Positions 22,423 to 34,103 of a stretch of DNA of 64,000 nucleotides are shown in pieces (position 1 is the stretch's first letter; each line of letters begins with the position of its first letter). Source of the stretch: Lojkania enalia (Eukaryota; Ascomycota; Dothideomycetes; Pleosporales); the NCBI GenBank assembly GCA_010094045.1, contig ML986701.1, positions 29,963 to 93,962 of the forward strand. The letters are read 5' to 3'. The notes beneath the pieces are model-generated. The model ran no database searches, was not told where the DNA came from, and saw only the letters and a list, made by a program, of their open reading frames with translations. The position numbers were made by a program, and so were the translations under genes.

Positions 22423-24227
22423 CTGCGTTAAAAGCTGCTTTAAAGTAGGGTAAGAACTCGATTTTTATAATATAGTTAATATAACCGTATATTAGCTACT
22501 CGACTTAGCGCCTGTACGTAGTTTTTAAAGGCGAGAAACAACATATATCTAGTAGTTATAGTAGGTGTAATAAATATAGAGGTATATAGAGAGTAATAAT
22601 ATTCTTTTTCTTATAGAGCTGCCTAAATTTAAGCGAGTTATAGCTCTTATAGCCGTCGCGAATTAGCAATTAATATATACTAATAGTATAATCCTTTATA
22701 TACGCGTTAAAATACTTTAACTACTTAATACTAATATTATTTATCGTCTAGCCGTTATTAGTAACCTATATAGCCTAGGTTAGTAGAATATTATCTTCTT
22801 TATACTATATAGAGAAGTAGTAGGTACCTGTAAAGATAATAAAAGGTAGTATTATCTATCCTATTATATTAATACTCTAGATAACTGTAGTCTACTTATA
22901 ATTACCTAGCTAGAGCTGCTTTAGTCGATTCCGTCTCTTAGAGCTAGTAACTACTACTCTTATTAATATTACGCCTATTATAAAGCCTAATTTATTAAAG
23001 TTGTACATATTTTCGTTAATAATACTATATTTAGCCTTTATATTCTATATAAGGTAGAACTAGCCTCCTATAACCTTAGAATCCTTATATTTAGCTCTTA
23101 AATAGTCATACTTTTAATTAAATTTAACCTTAAGCTCAGGCATACATTTAATAAAGTTCTCTACCTAGTTCTTTCTAACCTAGCTAGTAGAGTATACAGC
23201 TAGCAGTAAATTAGCTATATCTTAAATAGTAGTAAGCTGTAGTAGAAATTCTCTTATATCTAGATTTAGTATATACTAAACAATTACCTACTCTTTAGTC
23301 TTATTAAGCTTTATTAAATTAGGCCGGTAATCGCGTTATAGAGCTGTTTTTTACCTTTATATACTAAGTATACTTTAGAAGATACTATAGATTAATGTAA
23401 TATAATATATAGTTAGTATTATATCTTATTAAAGAGCTTGGAGTGCAAGCTGTATTCTAGCTTCTTTCTAAATTAATTCTATAGTTATTAGTTGTAGTAT
23501 AATACTATAAAGTATAATTATCACGATTTTAGTAGAGTTTTAGTATTATAATCAGCTCGCTTAGGTAATTAGCTCGCTTATACTATACGTTATAGATATT
23601 ATCCTTTATAATTAATATATTAAAAGCAGCTTTAAAGGCTAGAAAGAATTTAAGTTTTATAATATAGTTAATATAATTATATATTAAAACTAAGATCTAA
23701 TTTCTATATATATATTTTAATAGTAAGAAGTAGCCTATATCTAGCAGCTATAATAGATATAATAAATAAGCTGGTATATAGAGTAGAATAATACTCTATT
23801 CTTTATAGAGTTTCTAGAAATTAAGCGAGTTATAACTGTTATAGCTATTAAAGATTAGTAGTTGATATATATCTACTATACAATCTCTTATATATTTATA
23901 AAAGTGTTTTAACTACTTAATACCGAGTTTATTTATTATCCAGCTATTCTCGCTAACTATAATAGCCCAGTTCTTAGGTATATTATTACTTTCGTACTAG
24001 ATAGAGAGATAGTAGTAGCTAGTAATAATAATAAAGGGTAGAAGCGTCTAACTAGTAGTATTAATCCTCTAAATTACTAAAATCCATTTATAATTACCTA
24101 ATTAAATTACCTTTAGTTAATTACATCTCTTTATACCTATAATAACTAGTTGTAATAAGATAATACCTATTTAAAAGCTAGATTTATCGAAGTTATATAT
24201 ATCCTTATCTATAATATTATACTTCTT
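22423..24227. repeat. near-identical copy of 20608-22412 across the gap
   Basis: Runs base for base with 20608-22412 (offset 1815, no insertion or deletion) up to the base where the first copy meets the N run. I saw only four differences, all transitions (two near 21260/23075, two near 21380-21400/23195-23215). It contains the right part of P2-H again (22423-23590) and the adjoining P1 sequence. Counting it as biological would give P2 and P1 false extra parts. Confidence 0.9.
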
Positions 24228-24723
24228 CTTAATACACTATATAAGTTTAAACTAGCCTTTAATTACTTTAAAATCTTCGTATAGAGTTCTCTAGCAATTA
24301 TAAGGCCGATTTAGGCGTATTTTAAGCTTAGGAGTACGTCTAACAAAGTTCTTAGGCTAATATATACTAATTTAGCCTATACCGCGCTCAGTAAGTAAGC
24401 TATTAACTATATCTTATATAGTAGCTAAGGTAGGTACAAATCCTCGCAAATCTAGGTTAAGTATATATTAGATAATAACCTCCTCTTTAGGTTTTGTTAG
24501 TCTCTTTAAGTTAGGCTTATAATTGCGCTATAAGTAGATTCTAGTATATTATTAGTATATAGTCGTTTAAATCGTATTAAATATTAAAGTAGTATATCTT
24601 TTACTATTTATTTAGCCTCTTTTAGTAGCTAAGAAAGCTAAGTTTACTTAATTCTCGTTTTAGGCTATCTTCTTATTATTTTATTATTTTATTATTATTA
24701 AAAGCTTAGGTGTCGCGTTTTAG
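24228..24723 (-). pseudogene. P1 transposase, amino-terminal part
   Basis: Minus-strand continuation of the P1 transposase, next to the right inverted repeat, where the amino-terminal DNA-binding (HTH/CENP-B-like) part of a pogo transposase is expected. The catalytic part lies between 24227 and 21776 (partly duplicated), and the carboxyl end beyond P2-H at 19300-19900. I place it by position and by its match to the other P1 copy at 36500-36742; I could not make out the helix-turn-helix itself. Confidence 0.55.
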
Positions 24724-24775
24724 TAATAGGGTAGACTGCTTACTTATATAGGCTATTTACTTATAAGATACGTTA

Positions 24776-26540
24776 GCTTAATATTTTATATTCCTTAAAA
24801 TATATATTATCTTTAGGATATTCCTCCTTCTTAAGTATATTTACTTCTATTATCTTATAAGCTGTAATATTAAGTTATTCTTTAATATCTCTCTATATTT
24901 CCCTTACTTTTAAAACTAGTTTTTTCGGCTCTTTAGCTTCTACAACAATTTTACTAAGCCGGTATAGATACTCTATTCTAAAGTAAAGTAGATTTTTATA
25001 AATCTAATAGTATTTACTATATAATCTTCTATCTTATTTTAAAATAGTAAAATTCTGGGTAATAATTATATATCTAATCTTAGCTATACTTCTAACTTTA
25101 TTTTTATACCCTTATATTAAGTAATTGTCCTAGTAATAGCTTACCTAATCTTTTTTATAACTATTTTTATAGAGTAGCGTATATTTCCCTTTTTTACCTT
25201 TTACCTTTTCTATAGAATAGTTTTAATAGATTTCCTATATATATTTAAATATTTCTTTATCTATAATTTTTCCTGCGGATTTTACTACAACTTTTAATAC
25301 ATTTTAGCTGTCTCGGAATATTAATTTATTAAACGGTACGTTCTAATATTTCTAGGGGTATAATCTTATCTAATAAGTTTTATTATAGATCTAGTATTTC
25401 TTTTACTTTATTCCATTAAGGATTAATATACTATTAAGTTTTAGTATACCTAGTAGATATTCTATATATCTAATAACTACTACTACTCTTCTTAGCTATA
25501 GCTAATAATTACTTCCTTCTTTTATAGAATAGTATATCTAGTATCTATTAGTAGATTACGCGATTATTACTTAAGCTTTCTTCTTCTTACTTAGATATTC
25601 TTTCGTATAGTATTCTTTTTATCTATATAGAAGACACGCTTCCTTCTTAAGCCTTTCTTTCTTAAGATTACTTATCCTTAATCGTTGGTAGTTCTTTCCC
25701 TTATTCTTTTCAACTTTTCTAAGGACTATTAGATTACCGTTCTATAGCACTATCTTACTTTTCTTCTTAGTTAGTGCGAATGTTTACAGCTAAGATTATT
25801 TTTCTATTTCCTGCTCGTGTTAATAGTTGTTAATTCTAACTGCTAATTCGATTATTTCTAATAGTTTAGTTAGCCTTTCTTTCCTAGCTAGATCGTTTTT
25901 AACCTTATCTTTAAGCCCTTTATAGAAGATTCCTACTAATATATTCTATTGTTCTATTCTAGTCTAGCGCTAAGTCTTTAAAATTCTATAGTATAATCTA
26001 TTACTCTCTTAGTTTAGATTAGCCTTAGTAACTTCCTTTATATTTCCTATTCTACGTCTACTTCTCTAAAAATATTCTAGACCTTATTCTTAAATTCTTT
26101 CTAACTCTTAAAGAGTTCGTCTATAGATTTTCTAGTCTTCTTTATATTGCCTCTATTCTCTAGCTAGTCTACTATAAATAGTTCGGTCTATACTAGTAGT
26201 ATTTCTTCTATATTTATCATTATAGCTAAGATCTTATCCTTGTCTAAAAAGAAGGTCGTACTATTAAACCTAAAATACAGCTCTATTAATATAAGAAAAG
26301 AGTTAATATATTCTTTCTTACTATTAAACTTTCTTAGTAAGGCTATTTTAGCTTGTATTTATTATTTAGCTTTAGCTAAGTTAGCTCTAACTACAGCTAG
26401 CTTATATTATATCTATATAATATAAGTCTTCTATTTCTATACTTTCTATACTATAGTTTCTTCTAAAACTTACAGCTTTTAGGTTATAGTAACTTAACTT
26501 TATAATATAATAGATATCTTTAGATAATTCCTTTATTTTC
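24776..26540 (-). pseudogene. gypsy E gag remnant
   Basis: Minus-strand gag directly inside the 5' LTR, matching F 60340-62150 throughout. The capsid portion includes the block near 25880-25990 that in F reads GIFYKGFKDKVKDDLAREER, typical of the end of a gypsy capsid. The zinc knuckle should lie near 25560-25640. A short plus-strand open stretch at 26240-26425 is a shadow of this gene; the same shadow occurs opposite F gag at 61852-62094 and in the fragment at 37280-37460 because the three are copies of one sequence. Confidence 0.75.
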
Positions 26541-26562
26541 TCTTAACGTTAGGTAGTTATTA

Positions 26563-27104
26563 TATTACTAATCTAGATACTACTAGTATATATAATAACC
26601 GCCGTAACAGTCGTATATATATTAGAGCCTTATTTACGTTAGGTTGGTTAGAGGTAGTAGCTTTAATAAAGAGAGAGTATAAGAGTCGCCGGTTTCTTTA
26701 AATATAATAAATATATTCTTAGAAGTTTAATATAGTAATAAAATAAATCTACGAGAATAATTATATAGAATTTAATATATAAAGAAGATCTATTAACTTA
26801 TATAGAGAGGTCTAAGACTACTAAGCCTAGCTTATTAGGTCTATCAGGTCTATTAGGTCTATTCTACTATATCTAATACTTCTACTATTATTATATATAT
26901 AGGTTATACTATACTTTATTATCTAACTAATTATCTCCCTAGTTTCTACAATCCTACTACTTACTGTCTAATAGTTAGTCTATAATATATATCTACCTAT
27001 TATTACCTTATTAGTTCTTATCTAAGGTAATTTATATAGTACTTAATATTAGATTAAATTCTAGCTATATAAGGAGTATCTCTTAGTATTCTATATTTAT
27101 AATA
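26563..27104 (-). repeat. 5' LTR of gypsy E (542 bp)
   Basis: Starts tattacta and ends ataata like the two 539-bp LTRs of F, with many transitions and a net 3-bp difference. Atata follows directly (27105-27109), but the partner end is lost, so a target duplication cannot be verified. Confidence 0.85.
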
Positions 27105-27112
27105 ATATAATT

Positions 27113-27380
27113 CTAATCTAGTCTAATATAAAGTTTTAAATTTTATAGGTTTACCTTATAAGCTAATAGCTTTTTATAATAAGTATCTAAATTAACTAAA
27201 ACTCCTAAAAGCTCTAACTAAATAGATTAAAGTATATAAGAATAGTATAGAAAATATAGATTATCTAATAGATAAAAATATATAAAAGTTAAATAGTAGA
27301 TTTAAAAACTAAATTATAGGTCTAATTCCCTCCCAAACTAGTATAGATAGGGATTATTAGCCTATAAGAAGAGGGGTAGT
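27113..27380 (+). pseudogene. unknown coiled-coil-like coding remnant
   Basis: Between gypsy E and the R1 copy one plus-strand frame reads well: NFIGLPYKLIAFYNKYLN, then LKLLKAL, KVYKNSIENIDYLIDKNI, KLNSRF and IIGLIP, SIDRDY, with a few TAG or TAA at likely Gln positions. The heptad-like Leu/Ile spacing with Lys and Glu suggests a helical, gag-like or coiled-coil protein. I do not recognise it. It is flanked by transposable elements on both sides and may be part of one, for example the truncated gag of a retrotransposon. Confidence 0.4.
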
Positions 27381-27383
27381 ATA

Positions 27384-27648
27384 ATAATACGATAAAATTG
27401 TTCTATAAAAAGCTTTATATATAATTTTATCCTAAAGCTTTTTACTTATCTTATTCTACTCTTAGCTCCGCCCCTTTTCCTATCTATATATAATTATATA
27501 CTCTTTTATAAGTAGTTTAATAGTTCTTTTATATCCTTTTATATAAGGCCTATAAATATTAATAGAATTTCTAGGTCTCTAAACCCTTATAAACTCCTAT
27601 ATATCTTTAAATAGATTTATACTATATTTAGATCTATTATCTTATCTT
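27384..27648. mobile_element. R1 repeat, second copy
   Basis: Aligns with 4235-4509 over its whole length, in the same orientation. The outside flanks differ from those of the first copy, and no clear 9-bp duplication remains. It abuts the Q LTR at 27650. Confidence 0.7.
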
Positions 27649-27649
27649 T

Positions 27650-27903
27650 TATCTAAATAGTAAATATTATATAGAGCTAAAGTATATATTATATAGTTAA
27701 GATATATAATATAGTATATACGCTTAAACCGAGCGCGTATCTTATATAGCCTCTTTAACTAGGTATATAGCACCCGACAGCAATTAACGAAATAGTTACT
27801 TATCTACTCTACTACCCCTGCATGCTATATACACCGTATAATACTATACTCTACCCTATATTATCTTACTAATACTAAGCTAGCTAATAGAGTCTATTCT
27901 ATA
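27650..27903 (+). repeat. Q: 254-bp LTR of the copia-3 family, isolated copy
   Basis: The reverse complement of 53785-54038, with the same length of 254 bp. At 53785 it is the 3' LTR of a copia element whose pol lies next to it, so this copy is an LTR of the same family pointing to the plus strand. The bases that follow do not resemble the copia primer-binding site, and the flanking pentamers (tcttt, ctaat) do not match, so it is probably a solo or truncated LTR. Confidence 0.7.
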
Positions 27904-28573
27904 CTAATTAGTAGTTGAACTCTCGACCGTAAATTAGCAAGAGTAAAGACGGAGTTGAATGTATAGTAACTATCGTACGTCTCTATCTCGCATATTTCTT
28001 TCTAGGTAAGAATTGTAAGAAAGAAGGGAGATTAAATTCTTTTACTTATACGAACTTAAAGTATCTATATTAAGCCTAAGATAGGGTATATAGACAGCTA
28101 AAAGCCTCGTATAAAGGAAAAATATAATTGTATAGCTCTACTATATAATAACCGACAACTACTATATAAATAAGTAACTAGTAACAACCGATAACCGCTG
28201 TACGAATAAGCAACCGGCAATAACTAACAACTACTGTATAAATAAACAACCGGTAATAACTAACAACTACTATATAAATAAGTATCTAGTAATTACCAAC
28301 CTAATAATAGCTAAATTATCTAGAATACCTGTTAATAATAACCTACTAAATCCGTACGAATTAGAAAACGATAGATAACTAATATATAAAGAACTATATA
28401 TATATAAATAATTAGAGGAGGATATAGAAGTATTTAAGAAGATCTTAAAGAGAGATATAAAGTTTAAGTATATTAAGAATACTATTAATCTAGAATCTTA
28501 ACTAAGTAACTATAAGCTATTATTATATATATTATAGGTTCTACTAGAACTATATATAATAATAAGGTTATAA
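27904..28573 (+). pseudogene. remnant X, part 1 (unknown protein with 12-residue repeats)
   Basis: From about 28151 a single plus-strand frame stays readable into copia C. It begins with four tandem units of about 12 residues (TDNRCTNKQPAI, NNYCINKQPVIT, NNYYINKYLVIT), then NNNLLNPYELEND, a charged helix (LEEDIEVFKKILKRDIKFK) and NYKLLLYIL, with a few stops at likely Gln positions. The same frame resumes after the copia element at 34308, so the copia insertion lies inside this gene. 27904-28150 has no frame I can follow with confidence. I do not recognise the family; it could be a retroelement gag or a host gene mutated along with its neighbours. Confidence 0.45.
28151..28299 (+). repeat. minisatellite, four units of 36-39 bp
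   Basis: Four imperfect tandem units in frame with remnant X, each ending near ccggtaataact. Unit lengths are multiples of three, which supports a protein-coding origin. Units 2 and 3 keep CpA and CpG and are the least mutated. Confidence 0.75.
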
Positions 28574-28578
28574 AAAGG
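28574..28578 (+). other. target-site duplication of copia C (left), aaagg
   Basis: Aaagg precedes the 5' LTR and recurs at 34308-34312 directly after the 3' LTR. Confidence 0.92.
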
Positions 28579-28782
28579 TGTTATAGAAATTTTCGGCTAG
28601 TCTATCGAGCTGTATTAGATATCGACGTATAATATTACGGTTAATATTATACCGGATATTACACTAGATATTAGCTAATATACCCCTTTTTTATATATAT
28701 AAATATGGCCCGCTAGCTATCTTCAATTAACTAGTTTAGCTCCTTATCTCCCTCTCTAAGATAAGATTCGCCTCTTACTATA
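28579..28782 (+). repeat. 5' LTR of copia C (204 bp)
   Basis: Starts tgttatag and ends ttactata (from ACA). Same length as 34104-34307 and 52731-52934. It contains the inverted pair gatattacggttaatatt-type sequence near 28620-28670 and an AT-rich TATA-like run near 28695. Confidence 0.95.
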
Positions 28783-28795
28783 GTTATAAGCCCGG
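28783..28795 (+). promoter_or_regulatory. primer-binding site of copia C (initiator tRNA-Met, internal)
   Basis: The bases gttataagcccgg start right after the LTR. With one TpG to TpA change this is GTTATGAGCCCGG, complementary to the anticodon stem-loop of fungal initiator tRNA-Met. Drosophila copia and yeast Ty5 prime from this internal site with a half tRNA. The family knowledge is established; the assignment here rests on the sequence match. Confidence 0.7.
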
Positions 28796-29129
28796 TTACT
28801 ATACTAAAATAACTGCAACTTAACCTTTTTATATATATATTACGATTAATATTATACCTTTTTTATTTAGTATTATAATATCGCGATATTATTATCTTTA
28901 TTATTTACCAACGATCTTTAGGTACTTAGCTATTAGAATTACGTGTAAATTCTATACTTTATAAGCTTATTAACGCGCTATATCGCGTTTAAGGCTATTC
29001 TTTTAGTATTATATATAGATTCTACACTTTATAAGCATATTAATATACTGTATCGTATTTAAGGCTATTTTATTCTCTAGTATTAATATATTCTAGTATA
29101 TTTCTAGTGTTATAATAGTTGTATACTCC

Positions 29130-29740
29130 TCTATAGCTATATCTAAGAAGAAGATACTTAGTACTCCTAGCGATTAAGAGGATTAGCTTAAGTAGTATAA
29201 ACTAATAGCTAGTAGGCTAAGGGTATAAGAATATTTAGATTTAAGCGTACCTCCTAAAAAGGTTAAAATCTATAGGCTAGAACTTCCCCTCCCTAATATA
29301 GGTAAGTTCCGGACCCCGAAGATAAATCTAGAAGGGGAAATAAAAAGATACCCCTCTAGTAGAGTTATATATAAGAAGATAACTTTAATATAAATAATAG
29401 ATTAGAACTAGGTAAGGGACTAGTATAATTAATAAAGGAAGGATTAGATTAAGATTAATAACGCTCTCTATATTATATATAGTAATATTCTAATAACAAT
29501 ATCGCCTTAATATAAAGTAATACTTAGCGATAATATAACTAGCTATAAGATTCTTAGAATCTTATAGGAAAAGTTAGCGCCTACTATTAAGTCGAGGAAG
29601 CAACTAATCTAGAAGGAATATTAAGCTCTCCTTAAGTACTTAACTAATAGAAAGGTAGCGAAGTAGCTAAATTAGTAGAATCAGGTAATATATTATACTA
29701 AAGCTACTAGTTTAGTAGAAGTTTAGGGCTTTAAAGTAGA
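29130..29740 (+). pseudogene. copia C gag remnant
   Basis: Reads KKKILSTPSD, a stop, ED, then YKLIASRL, EYLDLSVPPKKVKIYRLELP and LEGEIKRYPSSRVIYKK, which is the amino-terminal domain of fungal copia gag, normally found as STPSDWDDW and LEGEAKRDPSS. Downstream, 29560-29740 reads a helical region in the same direction. The nucleocapsid CCHC motif was not found. The sequence 28796-29129 is the untranslated leader; nothing else is seen in it. Confidence 0.8.
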
Positions 29741-29989
29741 AAAGGATTTTCTTCTAATAGTTGCTAAGAAAGATAAGGTATAGGCACTAATCTATATAGT
29801 ACCGATTAAAGCTAAAAATAAGCCAGGTAGGATTAATTAACTAATTCTTATAATTAAATAATTAATATACTAATATACTAATTACTATAGATATTTTAAT
29901 CTATAAAAGGTACTCGGCTTATTCGTAGCTTTATAACGTCTATTAATTCCTTAAGCAAATTCTAATAGTATTATATAGCAGCTTTAAGA

Positions 29990-32900
29990 AAAATTCGGTT
30001 TACGATCGCGTACTCTACCACCCTACTTCTATAAGAAGCGGTACTTCTAGAGTAATTACAAGTATATAAACGAATTAATTAGATTACTAAACTAGGTACT
30101 AGATTAGAAAATACTAAAAGCCTGAGATAATATCTTAAATAGGAATAACTAGGGGAAAAAGAATACTTTAAAGGTAAATATAGAAAAATATAAGAAGTTG
30201 AAATTCTTATTTAATAGTAAAGCCTCTATAAAAGCTACTAGCCTCTAGGGAAATACCTAGGTAATTTAAAGGAGCAATTTTTCAGCGAGTACTATCCCTA
30301 AGAAAGAAGATACTAGTATCTTAAATTAGTAGATACTTAATCTAGGTTCTAATATCTATATATATAACTCTAAGGCTTCTAGTTAGTAGACTACTTAGAT
30401 AGTAAATTCTAAAGATAAAATTGCTATAGGAGATAGTATATACTCTATATTAGAATAGGGTACTATTATAATTATAATTAATTCTCCTATAGGCCTAAGA
30501 GATATTAAGCTAATAGAAGTTATTTACATCCCTTAGTTGCTAACTAATATTATAGCCCTAATTAGAAATAGGAAATAGGGTATCTAGTTTAACTTAGGTA
30601 GAGATTACCTTTACTAGTATAATTACTATAATATCGTTTATTACTTAGAGTTATTTAATAGCTATTAGTTACTAGACGTAGACCTAGTAAAAAGATCTCT
30701 ACTCGATTTACTTTTTAGATATAAGATAGTTGTAGTAATTAAAGAAAAGTTTTTCTATTACTAACAACTAATATAAATTATTTCTTTAGCTAAAGTATAC
30801 TAATTATTAGGTTACTTAGGTAGAGATTTAGTATTAGTTCTACCTTAAGCAGCTAAGGGTATCTAGTTAAGTAATTAGGAAGTACTAGTATAGTAAGATT
30901 GCTAGATATATATACAAGTAAAGTTATTATAGTAGATTAGCTGGTATAGTTAATTTTACCTGGCTACTAAACTATTTAAGAGAATTGCGATTAATATTAT
31001 ACAACTTTAGAAGAACCGCGAGAGGTATTATAATAGTAAGAGATACCTATTTTATATAGTTAATTAGGTGTTCTAATAGTATAAGGGATTTACGATATAT
31101 AATCGGTTGAAATCTACCCTCGTAAAAGCCTTTAAAATACTATTAGCAAAAATTAAATAATAGTATAAAAGAAAGATCGTATATATTTATATAGATAATA
31201 GTTTAAGCTTTTTAGAACTTATAGAAGTATTACTTAATTAAGAAATTGTAATTAAAGCTCGCGCGCCTTATACATCTAAGTAGAATAGCCTAGTAGAGTA
31301 AGTAGAGTACTAAATTATAACCCGCGCACGCGCTCTTACAATAAAAAGCGATATCTCTAATAAATATACTAACGAATTAGCTTATACAGCGATATACCTA
31401 CTTAATAGAACGCCGATTGTAAGCCTTTAATTTAAAACCCTATATAAAGCCGTTTTTAACTATAAACCGTCTTTTACTTACCTTTAGGTTATAGAATCGC
31501 GAGCGTATATTTTAGATAAAACTCTATTAAGAGGTGATAAACTAGCGTTGCGAGTACTAATCGGAAAACTCTTATAATATAGGAGTACGAATATATACTG
31601 AGTGCTAATTCTAAAACTAAAATAGATACTTAATACTAGAAACGTTATATTTAACAATATTATATCTAGTAAGGAGGAGAAATATCCGCTAAAAGAATCT
31701 CTAGAGAAGTTTCTTTTTTAAATTAACGATATTAAGAGCTCTATTAATAGTAGCAATAATAAAACGATTAAAGTTGTAGAAGTAATCTATAAGGATCGGC
31801 TGCTTAATTAAGATATCCCTACTAAGTTAGCAGGTAATTTAATTAGTAAGAAGGTCTATTAGTAGGAGAATATTATTTTTAAAGAATAAATTAATAATAT
31901 TACTAGTAATTAGAAACTTCTAATACTAGAATTAATACTAGCACCAGCGCTAAGGAATTAGGATACCCCTATAGTACTACTAGTAGATAATAAAAATACT
32001 ACGTTTAGCGATAATTTATTATAAGGATAGTAACTATCGCCTACTTATACTTCTATACTCTTAAGAAGAATAAATAATACCCTATAGAGGGAAGAAATTA
32101 GTAGCTAAATATTTAGGGATAATATAATTTAGGGAGGTAAATCTTTATACAGCTGTAGGCTACTTTAGTTATATTTTACAACTTTCGCAGTACTATCTAA
32201 TAGTAAACTAATACCGGTAAATTATATAAAGGAAACTTATACTATTAGAAAATATTATCGTAATTAGCTTCTACTAGAACTAAAGTACTATAAGGATCTA
32301 AAGAATTACCCCTTTAGTACTAGCTTCTATAAAGCCTATTATACTAAGTTATAGAAGTAGAAGAATATAGATACCTAGTAAAAGATAACAATTCTCTAAA
32401 ACTCTACTAAAATTCTTCTAATAATATAGGTATTCGCATATAAATTTAATAAGAACGGTTTCCTATATAAATTTAAGGCTAGATTAGTCGTATACAGTAA
32501 TCTACAATCTTAATAGAAAGATATCTATACTACTATACTAGCTGTATAAACCTTTCGCTTTCTAATATTAATTGCAACTTATTTTAAACTTAATATATAC
32601 CAGTTCGATATTATTAATACGTTTCTTAACTACTAATTAGATAGGTTAATATATATTTATATACTAGAAGGTTTCGTATATAAATATAGGAAATATCTAC
32701 AACTATAGAAAACTATATATAGTCTTAAGAATGCTCTAAAACTTTAGTATTATAAGTTAGATAGGACTCTAAGGTAATTAGGCCTTAAAATAGTACTAGA
32801 AATATCTTACTTATATGTAAATAATAAGCTGATTGTTTTCTTTTATATTAATAATATTATAATTCTAGTTTACCTATTAAATATCTCTATTAAGTAGAAA

Positions 32901-33920
32901 TTTAAATCGTAATTAAGTAATAAATACGAACTTTAATTCCTTAGAAATCTAAATTAGTTTCTAGGAGTTTAAGTCGTACGCGATATATAGTAGTATAAGA
33001 CCTAGCTGCTATAAAACTTATTTATTAATAAGGTAGTAGCGCGATTTAATATTACGGTTAATAAGAAAGCGCTAAGTATGCTTCTATACAAGAACGTACT
33101 ACTAGCTGCTACTAAGAAATCCTCTAATAGGATATCTTACTACTAACAACTAATTAGTTGTCTAGCCTAAATCGTAGTTTTTATACGCTTTAATATTACG
33201 CGAGTGTACTTAATATTATTATAATACTTCTAGAACTCTAGCAATTATTATATTAATGCTATCTTAAGGGTATAGTAATATTTAATTAGTACGAAGTACT
33301 TAGCGATTATAGTAATAGCTAATAATATATAAAATACCTCTACTATTAACTAGAGTAGTAATACTAATTATATTAACTCTACAGAACGATTACTATTCTA
33401 TAGTATATCTAATACAGCCTTTAGCAATAATCTTAATACTTATTAAAGTTTCTATAGCTATATATTTCAACTTTTTAAGATGCTAATCGATTAAAAAGCT
33501 TTAATTCAGCGTACGGTTATAAAATCAACTACTAAGGCAGAATTATTAGTACTATTAGTTGCTAGATTAGAAATAGAGTAGTAGTAGAAGGCCTTTACCT
33601 TACTATACTTCTATATTAACGCGCAACTAATACTACTTTATAATAATTAATAAATAGTAGGTATTATAAATAAGCTATCTAAGCGTTTTAATACCAAATT
33701 TCGCTATATAGATATATACCAGTACTAGCTATATTAAAAAGTAGCAGAGTAGAAACTTATAATTAGTTAGTAACTAATAAATCTAATACTAGCTAACAGC
33801 TTTATAAAAGTTCTACAACCGTAATAATACTAAAAGTTTATTAAGCAACTGAAAATAGAAGATATTTTAGCTAGAATCGAATCTTAGGAATTCCTATTAG
33901 CTAAATAAATCGACTACTAA
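29990..33920 (+). pseudogene. copia C pol (protease, integrase, RT, RNase H)
   Basis: Protease region near 30340 (LNLGSNIYIYNSKAS). Integrase from about 30890: an HHCC-like segment, then YIDNSLSFLELIEVLLNQE near 31190 and KARAPYTSK, SLVE near 31260, followed by TAIYLLNRTPI. Reverse transcriptase from about 32430: AYKFNKNGFLYKFKARLVV, QFDIINTFLN, ILEGFVYKY and, at 32841-32858, FYINNIII in place of YVDD, both aspartates lost. RNase H near 33500-33830: STTKAELLVLLVARLEIE, then NKLSKRFNTKFRYIDIYQY. The order integrase before RT is diagnostic of Ty1/copia. Many Gln and Trp codons read TAG or TAA. Confidence 0.93.
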
Positions 33921-34091
33921 TAAGAATCTTAGGGGGTGATTAAAAATTAATTATAACTTACCTTATATTATATTAAATTAATATTTCTACAAGCATACTT
34001 AGCTCTACTACTAGTTACTCTATATAATTTACCTCTTTTAGTATAGTATCTACCTTTATTTTTTCGACGTAGCTTCTCCTTCGCAGTTAAA

Positions 34092-34103
34092 GCTGGAGGG
34101 GTA
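34092..34103 (+). promoter_or_regulatory. polypurine tract of copia C
   Basis: The run gctggaggggta lies directly upstream of the 3' LTR. Confidence 0.75.

Larger units (their letters stand above)
19231..24773 (-). mobile_element. pogo-type DNA transposon P1 with nested P2-H
   Basis: A Tc1/mariner-superfamily pogo (Fot1-like) element. Its ends are inverted repeats of about 50 bp (19231-19280 and 24724-24773, starting ACGTAYCTTATAAG) flanked by TA (19229-19230, 24774-24775). P2-H is inserted at 19904, and 1815 bp are repeated across the N gap; without these the element is about 1.86 kb, normal for pogo. The transposase is on the minus strand. The second P1 copy at 35262 has no insertion at the P2 site and confirms it: there agcttata runs straight into taaatattatcc. 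Confidence 0.88.
17371..27104 (-). mobile_element. gypsy element E (same family as F), truncated and interrupted
   Basis: A minus-strand gypsy copy that follows element F (55267-62709) closely: 17371-19230 corresponds to F about 56090-57983, and 24774-27104 to F about 60337-62709. It has only one LTR, the 5' one at 26563-27104; the 3' LTR and the bases next to it are gone on the left. Pogo element P1 lies between the two halves, and about 2.35 kb present in F (protease, reverse transcriptase and RNase H) is missing at that point. Confidence 0.85.

Noticed and set aside
22423..24227. Second copies of P2 and P1 as independent insertions
   Set aside because: They are the repeat of 20608-22412 across the N gap, with no separate element ends or TA duplications.
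26240..26425. Plus-strand open frame beginning MSKKKVVLLNLKYSS
   Set aside because: Lies opposite gypsy E gag; the related frame at 61852-62094 lies opposite gag of F. Both are antisense shadows of the same repeated sequence.
28151..28299. CRISPR-like repeat array
   Set aside because: Units are directly adjacent and differ throughout, with no conserved repeat plus unique spacers, and they lie in a reading frame of a fungal-type sequence.
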